DNA of 46,198 nt. Source: Phycisphaerae bacterium. Its GTDB lineage: Bacteria; Planctomycetota; Phycisphaerae; Tepidisphaerales; Tepidisphaeraceae. Below, in pieces: positions 7,340-13,389 of this stretch. Both the position numbers and the translations under genes were made by a program. The stretch's first letter is position 1; each line of letters starts with the position of its first letter. The notes below the pieces were generated by a model. The model was not told the DNA's origin. It did not search any database and was given only the letters and a program-made list of their open reading frames with translations. The DNA is taken from NCBI GenBank assembly GCA_026004655.1, contig BPJO01000023.1, positions 1-46,198 on the forward strand, in the 5' to 3' direction.

Positions 7340-8521
7340 ATGGACAAAATTCATGAAACAAAAAAAATATACAAGGAAGCAACGGCTTCCTTGTTGGGAA
7401 AGTACTGGGAGCTTTCCTACGTTCTCCCGGTACTGAAGGTAAAATTCGTGGAAGAAGAAAGTTTCTATGCCGCCATGGATACGCAGCATAGAACGATGTA
7501 TATCTCGACGAATCTTGTTAAAGATATGGTTCCCGAGGAAACGATCCTTGAGGAACTTTTGCATTTTCTTCTAGATCACGGCAAGGATCGCCGCGGCTGG
7601 AAAGAAATGCAACAAAACAAATCTGTCGCCAACGTTGCGATAGAATTAGAACGTGAGTTATTCCAACAAAGGATAAATAAAAAGCCGTGGAGCTTCCCGG
7701 ACGACGAGAGAGAAATATTACACAAAAGAATTTTAGCAAAAATAAAAAATAAGATCAAGGACGAAACCCTCGAATTGATCTTCGAGGCGCTGATGTCCGA
7801 TGAAGAATGTAAAAATTTATGTGAAAAATCTGAAATAAAAATAACGAACGGGATGTTAGACGAAAACTTAAAAGAAAAATTTTCTAACGGCGGAGAAGGT
7901 GAAGAGTCGGAAGAATTTATTTTCTCCGATTCGGAGATAGAAGTCAGAAAGGATGACTGCCTAACAGAAATCGGAAAAAGATTCGGTTCGGAGAAAGGTA
8001 ATATACTAGAAAAGTTGAATAATGAAAAAAGAATAAAAATGGGACTCAAAAAACTTAAAAAAATAGTAGCCTCGAAAAGGCGCGGCCGTTCAAAAACGGA
8101 TCCGCGCAGAATAAAGAAAAAGTTTTATACAACGTACCCAATAATAGAATTTGGATCGCGTCGAAAAGATCCAAATATTTTAGTAATAGTAGACGTTTCA
8201 GGATCCATGAATTCCTATAGAGATTTAATCATGGGCACGCTGGAACAAATGAAAAAGTGGGGAAATGTTACGTTCGTTTTCGGGGACGTGAAAATAGCAG
8301 CCGTCGGTTTGGAAAATGCCGTATTTACCGGCGGCGGAACGAACATGAAAAGAGTTACTGAAGAAGCCCGAGAAATGTTTAGTGGTGAAAAGATAATAGT
8401 CTACTTTTCAGACATGATTTCCGAATTTTCGCCACCGGAAAGAGGGGAAGAAATGTTCTTCGTTCCGGCTTTCGGAGGCGAAGATTACGGATTTCCTAAA
8501 TATATAAAAGTACTAAAATGA
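7340..8521 (+). CDS. VWA-domain protein with eroded metallopeptidase-like N-terminus
   Basis: A 393-residue partner of the MoxR ATPase. The C-terminal half is a von Willebrand A domain with a complete MIDAS: DVSGS (residues 285-289), GGGTN (341-345) and FSDM (Asp358). The N-terminal part resembles the DUF2201-type putative metallopeptidase region found before VWA domains, but the expected HExxH reads EELLH (71-75) with DHGKDRRGW after it, so the first His is missing. Residues 186-202 are a Glu/Ser-rich linker. GAGG precedes the ATG. Its stop overlaps the ATG of the first MKYLK gene (ATGA), tying the array to this operon. Confidence 0.82.
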   Translation: MDKIHETKKIYKEATASLLGKYWELSYVLPVLKVKFVEEESFYAAMDTQHRTMYISTNLVKDMVPEETILEELLHFLLDHGKDRRGWKEMQQNKSVANVAIELERELFQQRINKKPWSFPDDEREILHKRILAKIKNKIKDETLELIFEALMSDEECKNLCEKSEIKITNGMLDENLKEKFSNGGEGEESEEFIFSDSEIEVRKDDCLTEIGKRFGSEKGNILEKLNNEKRIKMGLKKLKKIVASKRRGRSKTDPRRIKKKFYTTYPIIEFGSRRKDPNILVIVDVSGSMNSYRDLIMGTLEQMKKWGNVTFVFGDVKIAAVGLENAVFTGGGTNMKRVTEEAREMFSGEKIIVYFSDMISEFSPPERGEEMFFVPAFGGEDYGFPKYIKVLK

Positions 8522-8694
8522 AATACCTCAAACATAATCTATACAGAAATTCTCAATTCGAGAGTAGAAAAAAGAAAATATTCGTATACATTTCTATACC
8601 CAGGTTTTTCTCACAAAAATTTTCGCGGCCATGTATCTTGATTATAATCAGAGACGAATTTTGTAAAATATCGTTAATCAAAAAAATTAGATAA
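8518..8694 (+). CDS. MKYLK-family small protein 1
   Basis: A 58-residue basic protein beginning MKYLKHNLYRNSQFE. The ATG overlaps the VWA stop as ATGA. It is clearly related to copy 2: both have MKY[LI]KHNLY, QFE and a following [IL][FY]VY strand. It is too short to be called by most gene finders. Family function unknown; it looks beta-rich. Confidence 0.75.
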   Translation: MKYLKHNLYRNSQFESRKKKIFVYISIPRFFSQKFSRPCILIIIRDEFCKISLIKKIR

Positions 8695-8707
8695 AACGTG
8701 GACGAAT

Positions 8708-8887
8708 ATGAAATATATCAAACATAATCTATACAGCAAACTACAATTCGAAAGAGATGGAAAAAAACTTTACGTATACCTTTTCAACTCTAATTATTTA
8801 TCGCACGAAGAAAGTTTTCTATTCACGGAAGATTACGAAAAGGGGTTTATAACGGCATGTAAAATGGCAGATTTTTACCCGCTATGA
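8708..8887 (+). CDS. MKYLK-family small protein 2
   Basis: A 59-residue protein starting MKYIKHNLYSKLQFERDGKK, the closest relative of copy 1. A 13-base gap separates them. No Shine-Dalgarno site is seen before the ATG. The stop overlaps the next ATG as ATGA, so translation is likely coupled. Confidence 0.75.
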   Translation: MKYIKHNLYSKLQFERDGKKLYVYLFNSNYLSHEESFLFTEDYEKGFITACKMADFYPL

Positions 8888-9060
8888 AATACATGAAAAC
8901 GCATGATATTCCAAGAAAAGCATATTTCCATTTTCAATATGTAAAATACGGGTTACTCGAAGGAAACTTTTGTACAACCTCTTTGAAGATTTCGAAACCA
9001 TATATTTTAACTTCATCCGGATATGACATGATCACGTTTTTCATCAAAAAATCGAAATAA
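8884..9060 (+). CDS. MKYLK-family small protein 3
   Basis: A 58-residue protein beginning MKYMKTHDIPRKAYFHFQYV. The start motif matches its neighbours, but the remainder is divergent. Alternating aromatic and polar residues suggest a beta hairpin. ATGA overlap with copy 2. Confidence 0.7.
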   Translation: MKYMKTHDIPRKAYFHFQYVKYGLLEGNFCTTSLKISKPYILTSSGYDMITFFIKKSK

Positions 9061-9069
9061 AAGCGGGCC

Positions 9070-9258
9070 ATGAAATACTTGAAAATGGAAAAAATTTTCT
9101 CTGGAAATACACTGACAATACTATCGTGGTATTCCAAGATGGACTACGGTTTTCGAGTATACATATATTCTAAAAACGAAACGTGTACCATTTACATAGA
9201 TTTTTACTCGGATATAAACATGGTAAAGAAAATCGCACATAAAGATGAAACACGTTAA
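9070..9258 (+). CDS. MKYLK-family small protein 4
   Basis: A 62-residue protein starting MKYLKMEKIFSGNTLTILSW, with a beta-strand pair FRVYIYSKNE / CTIYIDFYSD. It overlaps copy 5 by 14 bases; the overlap encodes KDETR here and MKHVK in the next frame. Confidence 0.72.
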   Translation: MKYLKMEKIFSGNTLTILSWYSKMDYGFRVYIYSKNETCTIYIDFYSDINMVKKIAHKDETR

Positions 9259-9478
9259 AATATATAACACAAACTATTATAACGGTATAAGCTCACCTAA
9301 AAAAATATGCATGGTAAGCATGATTACAAGTATCGAAAAACTCGGTCTGCGAATAAATATTAGTGTTCTGGACTGCACGGAATCATCTTCGAAAATAGTC
9401 TTTCGGAGGGGCGGAATGAAAATATTATTCATCAATAAATCATTCAAAATCTATGAAATATTTGAAAGTGAAAGATAG
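9245..9478 (+). CDS. MKYLK-family small protein 5
   Basis: At 77 residues the longest member, starting MKHVKIYNTNYYNG. Two Cys residues and an FRRGGMKILFINKS strand are visible. Its end, IYEIFESER, is encoded by the DNA that forms the start motif of copy 6 in another frame. Confidence 0.7.
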   Translation: MKHVKIYNTNYYNGISSPKKICMVSMITSIEKLGLRINISVLDCTESSSKIVFRRGGMKILFINKSFKIYEIFESER

Positions 9479-9638
9479 ATCGATTTACCCGAACGAAAAA
9501 ACGTTCTGGTATTACTCAAGCTAGAAAAAAATAGATTTCGAGTTCGAAGTGGAAGAACTCTACGAAATCGAGGTAGAATTTCTTACAAAATTCCACAGCC
9601 CGCAATTTATTATACGAAGTGTGTCGGAGTTGTTATGA
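9453..9638 (+). pseudogene. MKYLK-family copy 6, interrupted by in-frame TAG
   Basis: The frame opens MKYLKVKDRSIYPNEKTFWY, reaches TAG at 9522-9524, and stays open for a further 37 codons of family-like sequence (KKIDFEFEVEELYEIEVEF) before TGA at 9636-9638. The total would be about 61 residues, the family's normal size. A nonsense mutation is the simplest reading; amber readthrough is possible. A three-codon frame ATGAAACAATGA follows, perhaps a relic start. Confidence 0.6.
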
Positions 9639-9700
9639 AACAATGACCGGCGATCGTAGGAAGACAGAAAGCAGCACACACAAGCAAAACATTCAGACCG

Positions 9701-9883
9701 ATGAAGCATTTGAAAGTAGAATACAAAGAAATTTACAAGTATAAAAAGGTCTTATATGGCTCCAATTTCAAATCGATAGATTTTGAAATCGCCGTCGGCG
9801 AATATAAATTTCCCGAGGTAATGTTCTTTTCAAATTACCAGGATCTAGTCATAGTAAAAGAAATCGGAGAAAAATGTACTTGA
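9701..9883 (+). CDS. MKYLK-family small protein 7
   Basis: A 60-residue protein beginning MKHLKVEYKEIYKYKKVLYG. It follows about 60 bases of non-coding sequence, the largest clean gap in the array. Family membership rests on the start motif, size and position. Confidence 0.7.
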   Translation: MKHLKVEYKEIYKYKKVLYGSNFKSIDFEIAVGEYKFPEVMFFSNYQDLVIVKEIGEKCT

Positions 9884-9889
9884 ATCGTT

Positions 9890-10090
9890 ATGAAGTACAT
9901 GAAGGCGCATAGAATAGAAATGACCGATTATATAATCCGCATAAGTTTTACTTATAAAAAAGCGGCGTTTCTAGCCGAGGCGAAAAACATCCGAAACAAA
10001 AAGGGCCGTGTAAACTTCTTCGAAAGTATGTTTGTACCACCCGTATTGAAAGTAGAAAAGAAATGTTATGAAATATCTACATATTCATAA
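9890..10090 (+). CDS. MKYLK-family small protein 8
   Basis: A 66-residue protein starting MKYMKAHRIEMTDYIIRISF, followed by a second strand AAFLAEAKN. Its C-terminus CYEISTYS is read from the start motif of copy 9 in another frame, an overlap of 23 bases. Confidence 0.72.
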   Translation: MKYMKAHRIEMTDYIIRISFTYKKAAFLAEAKNIRNKKGRVNFFESMFVPPVLKVEKKCYEISTYS

Positions 10091-10244
10091 GATCGAAGAA
10101 AATTGTTTCCGCTCCATTTCGAACCTTTTACATGAAAAACCGACATTCGTCATTGCTTCAAAATCACATATTCATCCAAAACATTCAGTAGATTTCTTTA
10201 AAATTTTCCGCTACTTCTATATCATAAAAATTCAGAAACAATGA
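10068..10244 (+). CDS. MKYLK-family small protein 9
   Basis: A 58-residue protein beginning MKYLHIHKIEENCFRSISN, rich in His and aromatic residues. It starts inside copy 8 and its stop overlaps the next ATG (ATGA). Confidence 0.68.
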   Translation: MKYLHIHKIEENCFRSISNLLHEKPTFVIASKSHIHPKHSVDFFKIFRYFYIIKIQKQ

Positions 10245-10417
10245 ATTACATAAAGTACAATTATAGACGAAACGGCTTCAGAATAGTTGTAGCCGTAATA
10301 CCGAAAAAAGTGAACGATGATGGAATATATGTAACGATGGTACAATGTGAGAAATATAACATCAAGGCAGGTTTCAAAGATTTTTATTCGGAAATGTACA
10401 TAGAAAAGATGTTTTAA
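10241..10417 (+). CDS. MKYLK-family small protein 10
   Basis: A 58-residue protein starting MNYIKYNYRRNGFRIVVAVI, with strands FRIVVAV and IYVTMVQ and a later FKDFYSE that resembles the EAKFDK segment of copy 12. The ATGA overlap with copy 9 supports translation. Confidence 0.7.
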   Translation: MNYIKYNYRRNGFRIVVAVIPKKVNDDGIYVTMVQCEKYNIKAGFKDFYSEMYIEKMF

Positions 10418-10425
10418 GTCCGGTT

Positions 10426-10601
10426 ATGAAATACATGCAAATAAATAAAATAAACTGCTTCGAACATTTTACAACCTATTTTTTAAAAGTAAAAAGATTT
10501 TATTTTACGTAGGGTGTGCAAAAAAGGATAACTTAGTAACGGAAGCAGAATTTAATAAAGAAAGTAAATATTTATACATGTTCAAAACGCAACGAATATG
10601 A
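10426..10601 (+). pseudogene. MKYLK-family copy 11, one-base deletion
   Basis: The start matches copy 12 almost base for base (ATGAAATACATGCAAATAA). Relative to copy 12 one base is missing between about 10480 and 10510, so the frame hits TAG after 28 codons (MKYMQINKINCFEHFTTYFL...). In the shifted frame the product resumes as a close relative of copy 12 (VGCAKKDNLVTEAEFNKE). This is a recent tandem duplicate that has decayed, unless the deletion is a sequencing error. Confidence 0.7.
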
Positions 10602-10774
10602 AATACATGCAAATAAATAAAATAACACGGTTTGCATATTTTGCAACCTATTTCTTTACAAGCAAAGGAGTCTGCTTTTACGTAGAATGCGCAAATAAAA
10701 ATAATTTCATAACAGAAGCGAAATTTGACAAAGGCTATAAAGGTGAATATTTATATATGTTGAAATCGCAATGA
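10598..10774 (+). CDS. MKYLK-family small protein 12
   Basis: A 58-residue intact sister of the frameshifted copy 11, starting MKYMQINKITRFAYFATYFF, then VCFYVECANKNNFITEAKF. It supplies the reference frame for recognising the deletion in its neighbour. The stop overlaps an ATG six bases before the next start motif. Confidence 0.75.
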   Translation: MKYMQINKITRFAYFATYFFTSKGVCFYVECANKNNFITEAKFDKGYKGEYLYMLKSQ

Positions 10775-10776
10775 AT

Positions 10777-10971
10777 ATGAAATACTTGAAAACGAAATAT
10801 AATTTAATAGACTGGGAAGACGGTGTGGAAAAAAGAATGTTTCACGGATCGCAATCGGGCGGTGTTAAATTCAATATGAGAATAAAAAAATCCGAAATTA
10901 TTTACCCGATATTCACATTCAATGAAATGAGAAGGTTAATCTTCATCTTCAAACTGTTCAAACTCAATTAA
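10777..10971 (+). CDS. MKYLK-family small protein 13
   Basis: A 64-residue protein MKYLKTKYNLIDWEDGVEKR... I start it at 10777, where the family motif lies; ATG 10771 would add Met-Asn and overlap the previous stop. It ends with a hydrophobic LIFIFKLFKLN segment. Confidence 0.7.
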   Translation: MKYLKTKYNLIDWEDGVEKRMFHGSQSGGVKFNMRIKKSEIIYPIFTFNEMRRLIFIFKLFKLN

Positions 10972-10984
10972 AAACATAACAGAT

Positions 10985-11191
10985 ATGAATTACTTGAAAC
11001 CAAAAATTTCTTTCGACGTCCACCTAAAACACGTCGTCAAAATCCATTTGGCGAAAAAAGACGGTGTCTACTTCGAAGCCCGTTCAGAAGTGAATCATAG
11101 GTCTAGAACAGCTTTCGATGATTCCCACCCCTTTCTTAAAATCGTGAAAAAAGTAAAGCAGCATAACGGATATGAAATACTTGAAAAGTGA
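10985..11191 (+). CDS. MKYLK-family small protein 14
   Basis: A 68-residue protein MNYLKPKISFDVHLKHVVKI, with strand pair VVKIHLAKKDG / VYFEARSEV. Its last residues GYEILEK come from the start motif of copy 15 read in another frame (20-base overlap). Confidence 0.72.
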   Translation: MNYLKPKISFDVHLKHVVKIHLAKKDGVYFEARSEVNHRSRTAFDDSHPFLKIVKKVKQHNGYEILEK

Positions 11192-11345
11192 AAGTTTCCA
11201 CAACTTCCATCCGAAGCACTTCAAAAACTTCGTAAAAAGTAGTTTGAAACGTTTAAAAATACTTTGTTATACCATGAAATTCCGGCCCATTGTAGAACTC
11301 GATACGAAAAATGAAGAAACATTCTATATCAGAAAAAGATCATGA
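11172..11345 (+). CDS. MKYLK-family small protein 15
   Basis: A 57-residue strongly basic protein MKYLKSESFHNFHPKHFKNF. It begins inside copy 14 and its stop overlaps the next ATG (ATGA). Confidence 0.68.
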   Translation: MKYLKSESFHNFHPKHFKNFVKSSLKRLKILCYTMKFRPIVELDTKNEETFYIRKRS

Positions 11346-11504
11346 TTCATCTGAAACATAAAAAGAATCAGCAAACACGGCGATTTTCTCTCTATGCAAA
11401 CCCTTACAAAAGAAACCGGGAAGCTTCTACTCGTGGAAGTCGCGTCGTTTAAAAATTTAAAACAACGTTCTTATTTTCCAGCAGCACAAAAATGTTTTTC
11501 ATAG
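11342..11504 (+). pseudogene. MKYLK-family copy 16, frameshifted
   Basis: The frame starts MIHLKHKKNQQTRRFSLYA and stops after 36 codons at 11450-11452. Its 3' part (about 11434-11477) is nearly identical for some 43 bases to 11636-11680 in copy 17 but lies in another frame here (VEVASFKNLKQRSYF), ending at TAG 11502-11504. It is a decayed or chimeric copy produced by duplication or recombination. Confidence 0.65.
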
Positions 11505-11526
11505 TTAAAAAATATGATACCCAATC

Positions 11527-11730
11527 ATGAACTACTTGAAAAAATACGAGCAAAAAATTTTAACCGTGCTGCACGGCGGCAAAGGTTCGTACGCACTTTA
11601 TAGCGGACTCAAAACGAAAAACTGCAGATTCGATCTGGAAGTCGCGTCGTTTAAAAATTTAAAACAACGTTCTTATTTTTCCAAAAGCGGCAGAATGTTT
11701 TTCATAGGAAAAAAAGGAGATGCCCGATAG
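11527..11730 (+). CDS. MKYLK-family small protein 17 (last)
   Basis: A 67-residue protein MNYLKKYEQKILTVLHGGKG, later FDLEVASFKNLKQRSYFSKS. It closes the array; about 85 bases later an intrinsic terminator follows. It shares a 43-base block with the broken copy 16. Confidence 0.72.
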   Translation: MNYLKKYEQKILTVLHGGKGSYALYSGLKTKNCRFDLEVASFKNLKQRSYFSKSGRMFFIGKKGDAR

Positions 11731-11816
11731 CGCGAAAACCGACAATAATAATGGCTATCAAAGAAGAACGTTTATAACGGGGTTCCCGAAACCGGGGAAG
11801 TGAGAATGGGAGAGAT

Positions 11817-11846
11817 GGGGGTGAAAAAATTTTCACCCCCTTTTTT
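11817..11846 (+). terminator. Intrinsic terminator at end of array
   Basis: GGGGGTGAAAA pairs with TTTTCACCCCC (11 bp, two-base loop) and is followed by TTTTTTG. It would end transcription of the island operon. Confidence 0.9.
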
Positions 11847-11891
11847 GTATACTATCGGCAAAAGTTCCCGAACATAAAATTGCAAAAACAA

Positions 11892-11945
11892 AAAAAATTT
11901 TCTTGGGGGGTAGGGGCTTTTCGGCAAAAAATTTTCTTGGGGGGT
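11892..11945. repeat. Two copies of G6 direct repeat (island right flank)
   Basis: Identical 20-bp copies at 11892-11911 and 11926-11945 (AAAAAATTTTCTT then GGGGGGT). They match the left-flank copies at 4682 and 4717 in pattern. The second continues as GTGCCG, as on the left. The stretch 11731-12229 otherwise has no gene. Confidence 0.85.
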
Positions 11946-11966
11946 GCCGTTTCCCGATCCTTTTTT

Positions 11967-11990
11967 CGATCCCTGGGCATCCAGGGATCG
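11967..11990. other. 10-bp perfect hairpin, GCAT loop
   Basis: CGATCCCTGG and CCAGGGATCG flank GCAT. TTTTTT lies upstream of the stem, so it would act as an intrinsic terminator only for leftward transcription. GTGTGAATTTTT follows at 11996, like the GTGTGAATTTT at 4781. Confidence 0.6.
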
Positions 11991-12095
11991 AGCGCGTGTG
12001 AATTTTTCTCGAAGTGCGAAGTGTCGCGATTTTTGGCACGAATTTTTTCAAGAAAAAAATGCATTGTGAAGAAACGGTTAAGATGATTTTTTTCC

Positions 12096-12124
12096 TTGAC
12101 GCGGGCCGCCGTTCGTAGTATATT
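12096..12124 (+). promoter_or_regulatory. Sigma-70-like promoter
   Basis: TTGACG (12096-12101), 17-base spacer, TATATT (12119-12124). It is the best consensus promoter in the window and would transcribe the two small genes that follow. Confidence 0.75.
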
Positions 12125-12155
12125 GCTATCAGTCCAACGGGACACACGACGCAAA

Positions 12156-12237
12156 CGCAACCCCAAACCAAACACAACGGTGAACGCCATGGAACGCGCA
12201 ACCCCAAACCAAACACAACGGTGAACGCCATGGAACG
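12156..12237. repeat. 41-bp tandem duplication around a start codon
   Basis: The unit starts CGCAACCCCAAACC at 12156 and again at 12197 and includes the leader GGTGAACGCCATGGAAC. The duplication gives two ATGs, 12189 and 12230, in different frames. The first encodes only an 11-residue peptide. Confidence 0.85.
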
Positions 12238-12523
12238 CAACAAAACAACGGAAATGAGAATTGAAATCGGACAAATGGACGTGCCGGAGTGGTACATCCA
12301 TGATCTAACCGGTTGCTCGTTAAACAGGCAGCGGCTTGCGCGCGCAATCGCGCGTTGGATCGGTCCGGCAGGCTACGTCGCCGAATCCATCGGGAGGTTG
12401 AAAAAAATCTCCCTGGAATTCGATTTCGATCCGGATATCCGCTTCGGTTCCTGTCCGTTAGAGCCGGACACGGAAACGAACGTTATCAAACTCACGGTTT
12501 TTGCAACCGTTGCCGTTGAGTGA
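12230..12523 (+). CDS. Hypothetical small protein downstream of strong promoter
   Basis: A 97-residue protein, MERNKTTEMRIEIGQMDVPE..., with no recognised domain. The ATG at 12230 lies at the end of the second 41-bp repeat; no Shine-Dalgarno site is visible, but GGTGAACGCC before it resembles AGGTAACGCC before the next gene. A helical segment LNRQRLARAIARWIG (about 33-47) is basic. Own promoter suggests an early or constitutive product. Unknown function. Confidence 0.65.
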   Translation: MERNKTTEMRIEIGQMDVPEWYIHDLTGCSLNRQRLARAIARWIGPAGYVAESIGRLKKISLEFDFDPDIRFGSCPLEPDTETNVIKLTVFATVAVE

Positions 12524-12572
12524 AACCGCTTCGCCAACACACACAATCCACAACAAACCCAAAGGTAACGCC

Positions 12573-12764
12573 ATGAACACCTTGATCAGAATCGCGATCT
12601 TCGATCCCGAGAAACAAATTCTCACGATCTTCAAGAATGGCAAAAGCTACCGGATCCCGACAAAAGATCCGGGAGGCGTGCTGGAAATGTCCGGCTTGAA
12701 GGCTTCGTTCCAGTGGGATGAGGGAAAAAGGGTTGCCTACTTCGATTTCGAAACGGCGGCCTAG
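12573..12764 (+). CDS. Hypothetical small protein before terminator
   Basis: A 63-residue protein starting MNTLIRIAIFDPEKQILTIF, probably a small beta-rich protein. ATG 12573 is chosen because AAAGGTAACGCC precedes it; the longer frame from 12501 overlaps the previous gene. Unknown function. Confidence 0.65.
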   Translation: MNTLIRIAIFDPEKQILTIFKNGKSYRIPTKDPGGVLEMSGLKASFQWDEGKRVAYFDFETAA

Positions 12765-12798
12765 AAAAAAGGGCCCCAAAATTGGGGCCCTTTTTTTT
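12765..12798 (+). terminator. Strong intrinsic terminator (bidirectional)
   Basis: GGGCCCCAA (12771-12779) pairs with TTGGGGCCC (12782-12790); flanking A6 and T8 extend the stem to 15 bp and provide a U tract on either strand. Confidence 0.95.
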
Positions 12799-12948
12799 AT
12801 TTTTTCACGAAAAATTATTCACAAAACCTTCACGGCAAGCGGCCCCAAAAAGCATCGATATGGCACAATTTATGTAGGGGCGGCCCGGCGGGGGCGGCAA
12901 TAACCCTCTTCAAGTCTCGACCATTTTTTCATACCCCTCGACGGTTCA

Positions 12949-13020
12949 CAAAAAGTTTCTGCCGGGCAGACGGCGGTTCACGTGCCCGTAGTCTCGCCTC
13001 AAAAAGTTTCTACCGGGCAG
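12949..13020. repeat. Direct repeat CAAAAAGTTTCT..CCGGGCAG
   Basis: Two 21-bp copies at 12949-12969 and 13000-13020 with one mismatch. TTCAC boxes (reverse of the GTGAA boxes at 4.8 kb) lie nearby at 12804, 12818, 12829, 12945 and 12977. The stretch 12800-13672 holds no gene. Confidence 0.75.
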
Positions 13021-13127
13021 CGGGCTCTGCCGCGGCCGATGCGCGGTGAGCCGCTGCGGGGCGCGGGTATGAAACAAGGGGTGGAGCGGGGGCGTGTCGG
13101 ACTCGATATACGTAGGACTCCTAACTA

Positions 13128-13235
13128 ACGGCTTCCATATTTCGTTTCTAACGCGCGATCTCCCCCGGACCCATAGGGAGATACCCGTTCTGGGAGATCG
13201 CGCGTCCTAGGGGCCTTGGCGTGCGCGAGAGAGGC
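13128..13235 (+). promoter_or_regulatory. Structured leader element A (capsid operon)
   Basis: A 108-base element with a homologue at 36776-36884. It starts with a conserved block ending ATTTCGTTTCTAA, then a 13-bp perfect stem (13152-13164 with 13192-13204), then CGCGAGAGAGGC at 13224. Inside the loop GGGAGAT (13176) can pair alternatively with ATCTCCC (13158), so two exclusive folds are possible. It lies about 440 bases before the capsid operon. Role inferred: RNA leader, operator or replication/packaging site. Confidence 0.65.
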
Positions 13236-13389
13236 TGCCACGTGTTCGGACGCAAGCGGGAGTTCTTCGCGCGTACGCACGCACACGCCTTGATATCAAT
13301 TTGATATTTACTCTGCAGGATTAAAACGTTTGCTTACGAGTTTACGCTTTCCCGATTCCGTATTGTTTTAAACCCTGTAAGATATTAAT

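Noticed and set aside
8518..11730. CRISPR-like array
   Set aside because: The repeats are about 12-15 bases of start codon sequence at irregular 115-250 base spacing, always opening reading frames; not palindromic direct repeats with uniform spacers, and no cas genes.
8518..11730. Diversity-generating retroelement
   Set aside because: No reverse transcriptase and no template/variable repeat pair with adenine-specific differences; copies differ by general divergence and indels.
4684..12010. Insertion sequence or integrase-borne element
   Set aside because: No transposase or recombinase gene and no terminal inverted repeats; the flanks are direct repeats, so only homologous exchange is supported.
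11833..12347. Overlapping minus-strand frames near the right island flank
   Set aside because: They read through repeats, a hairpin and the 41-bp duplication, producing repetitive low-complexity peptides.
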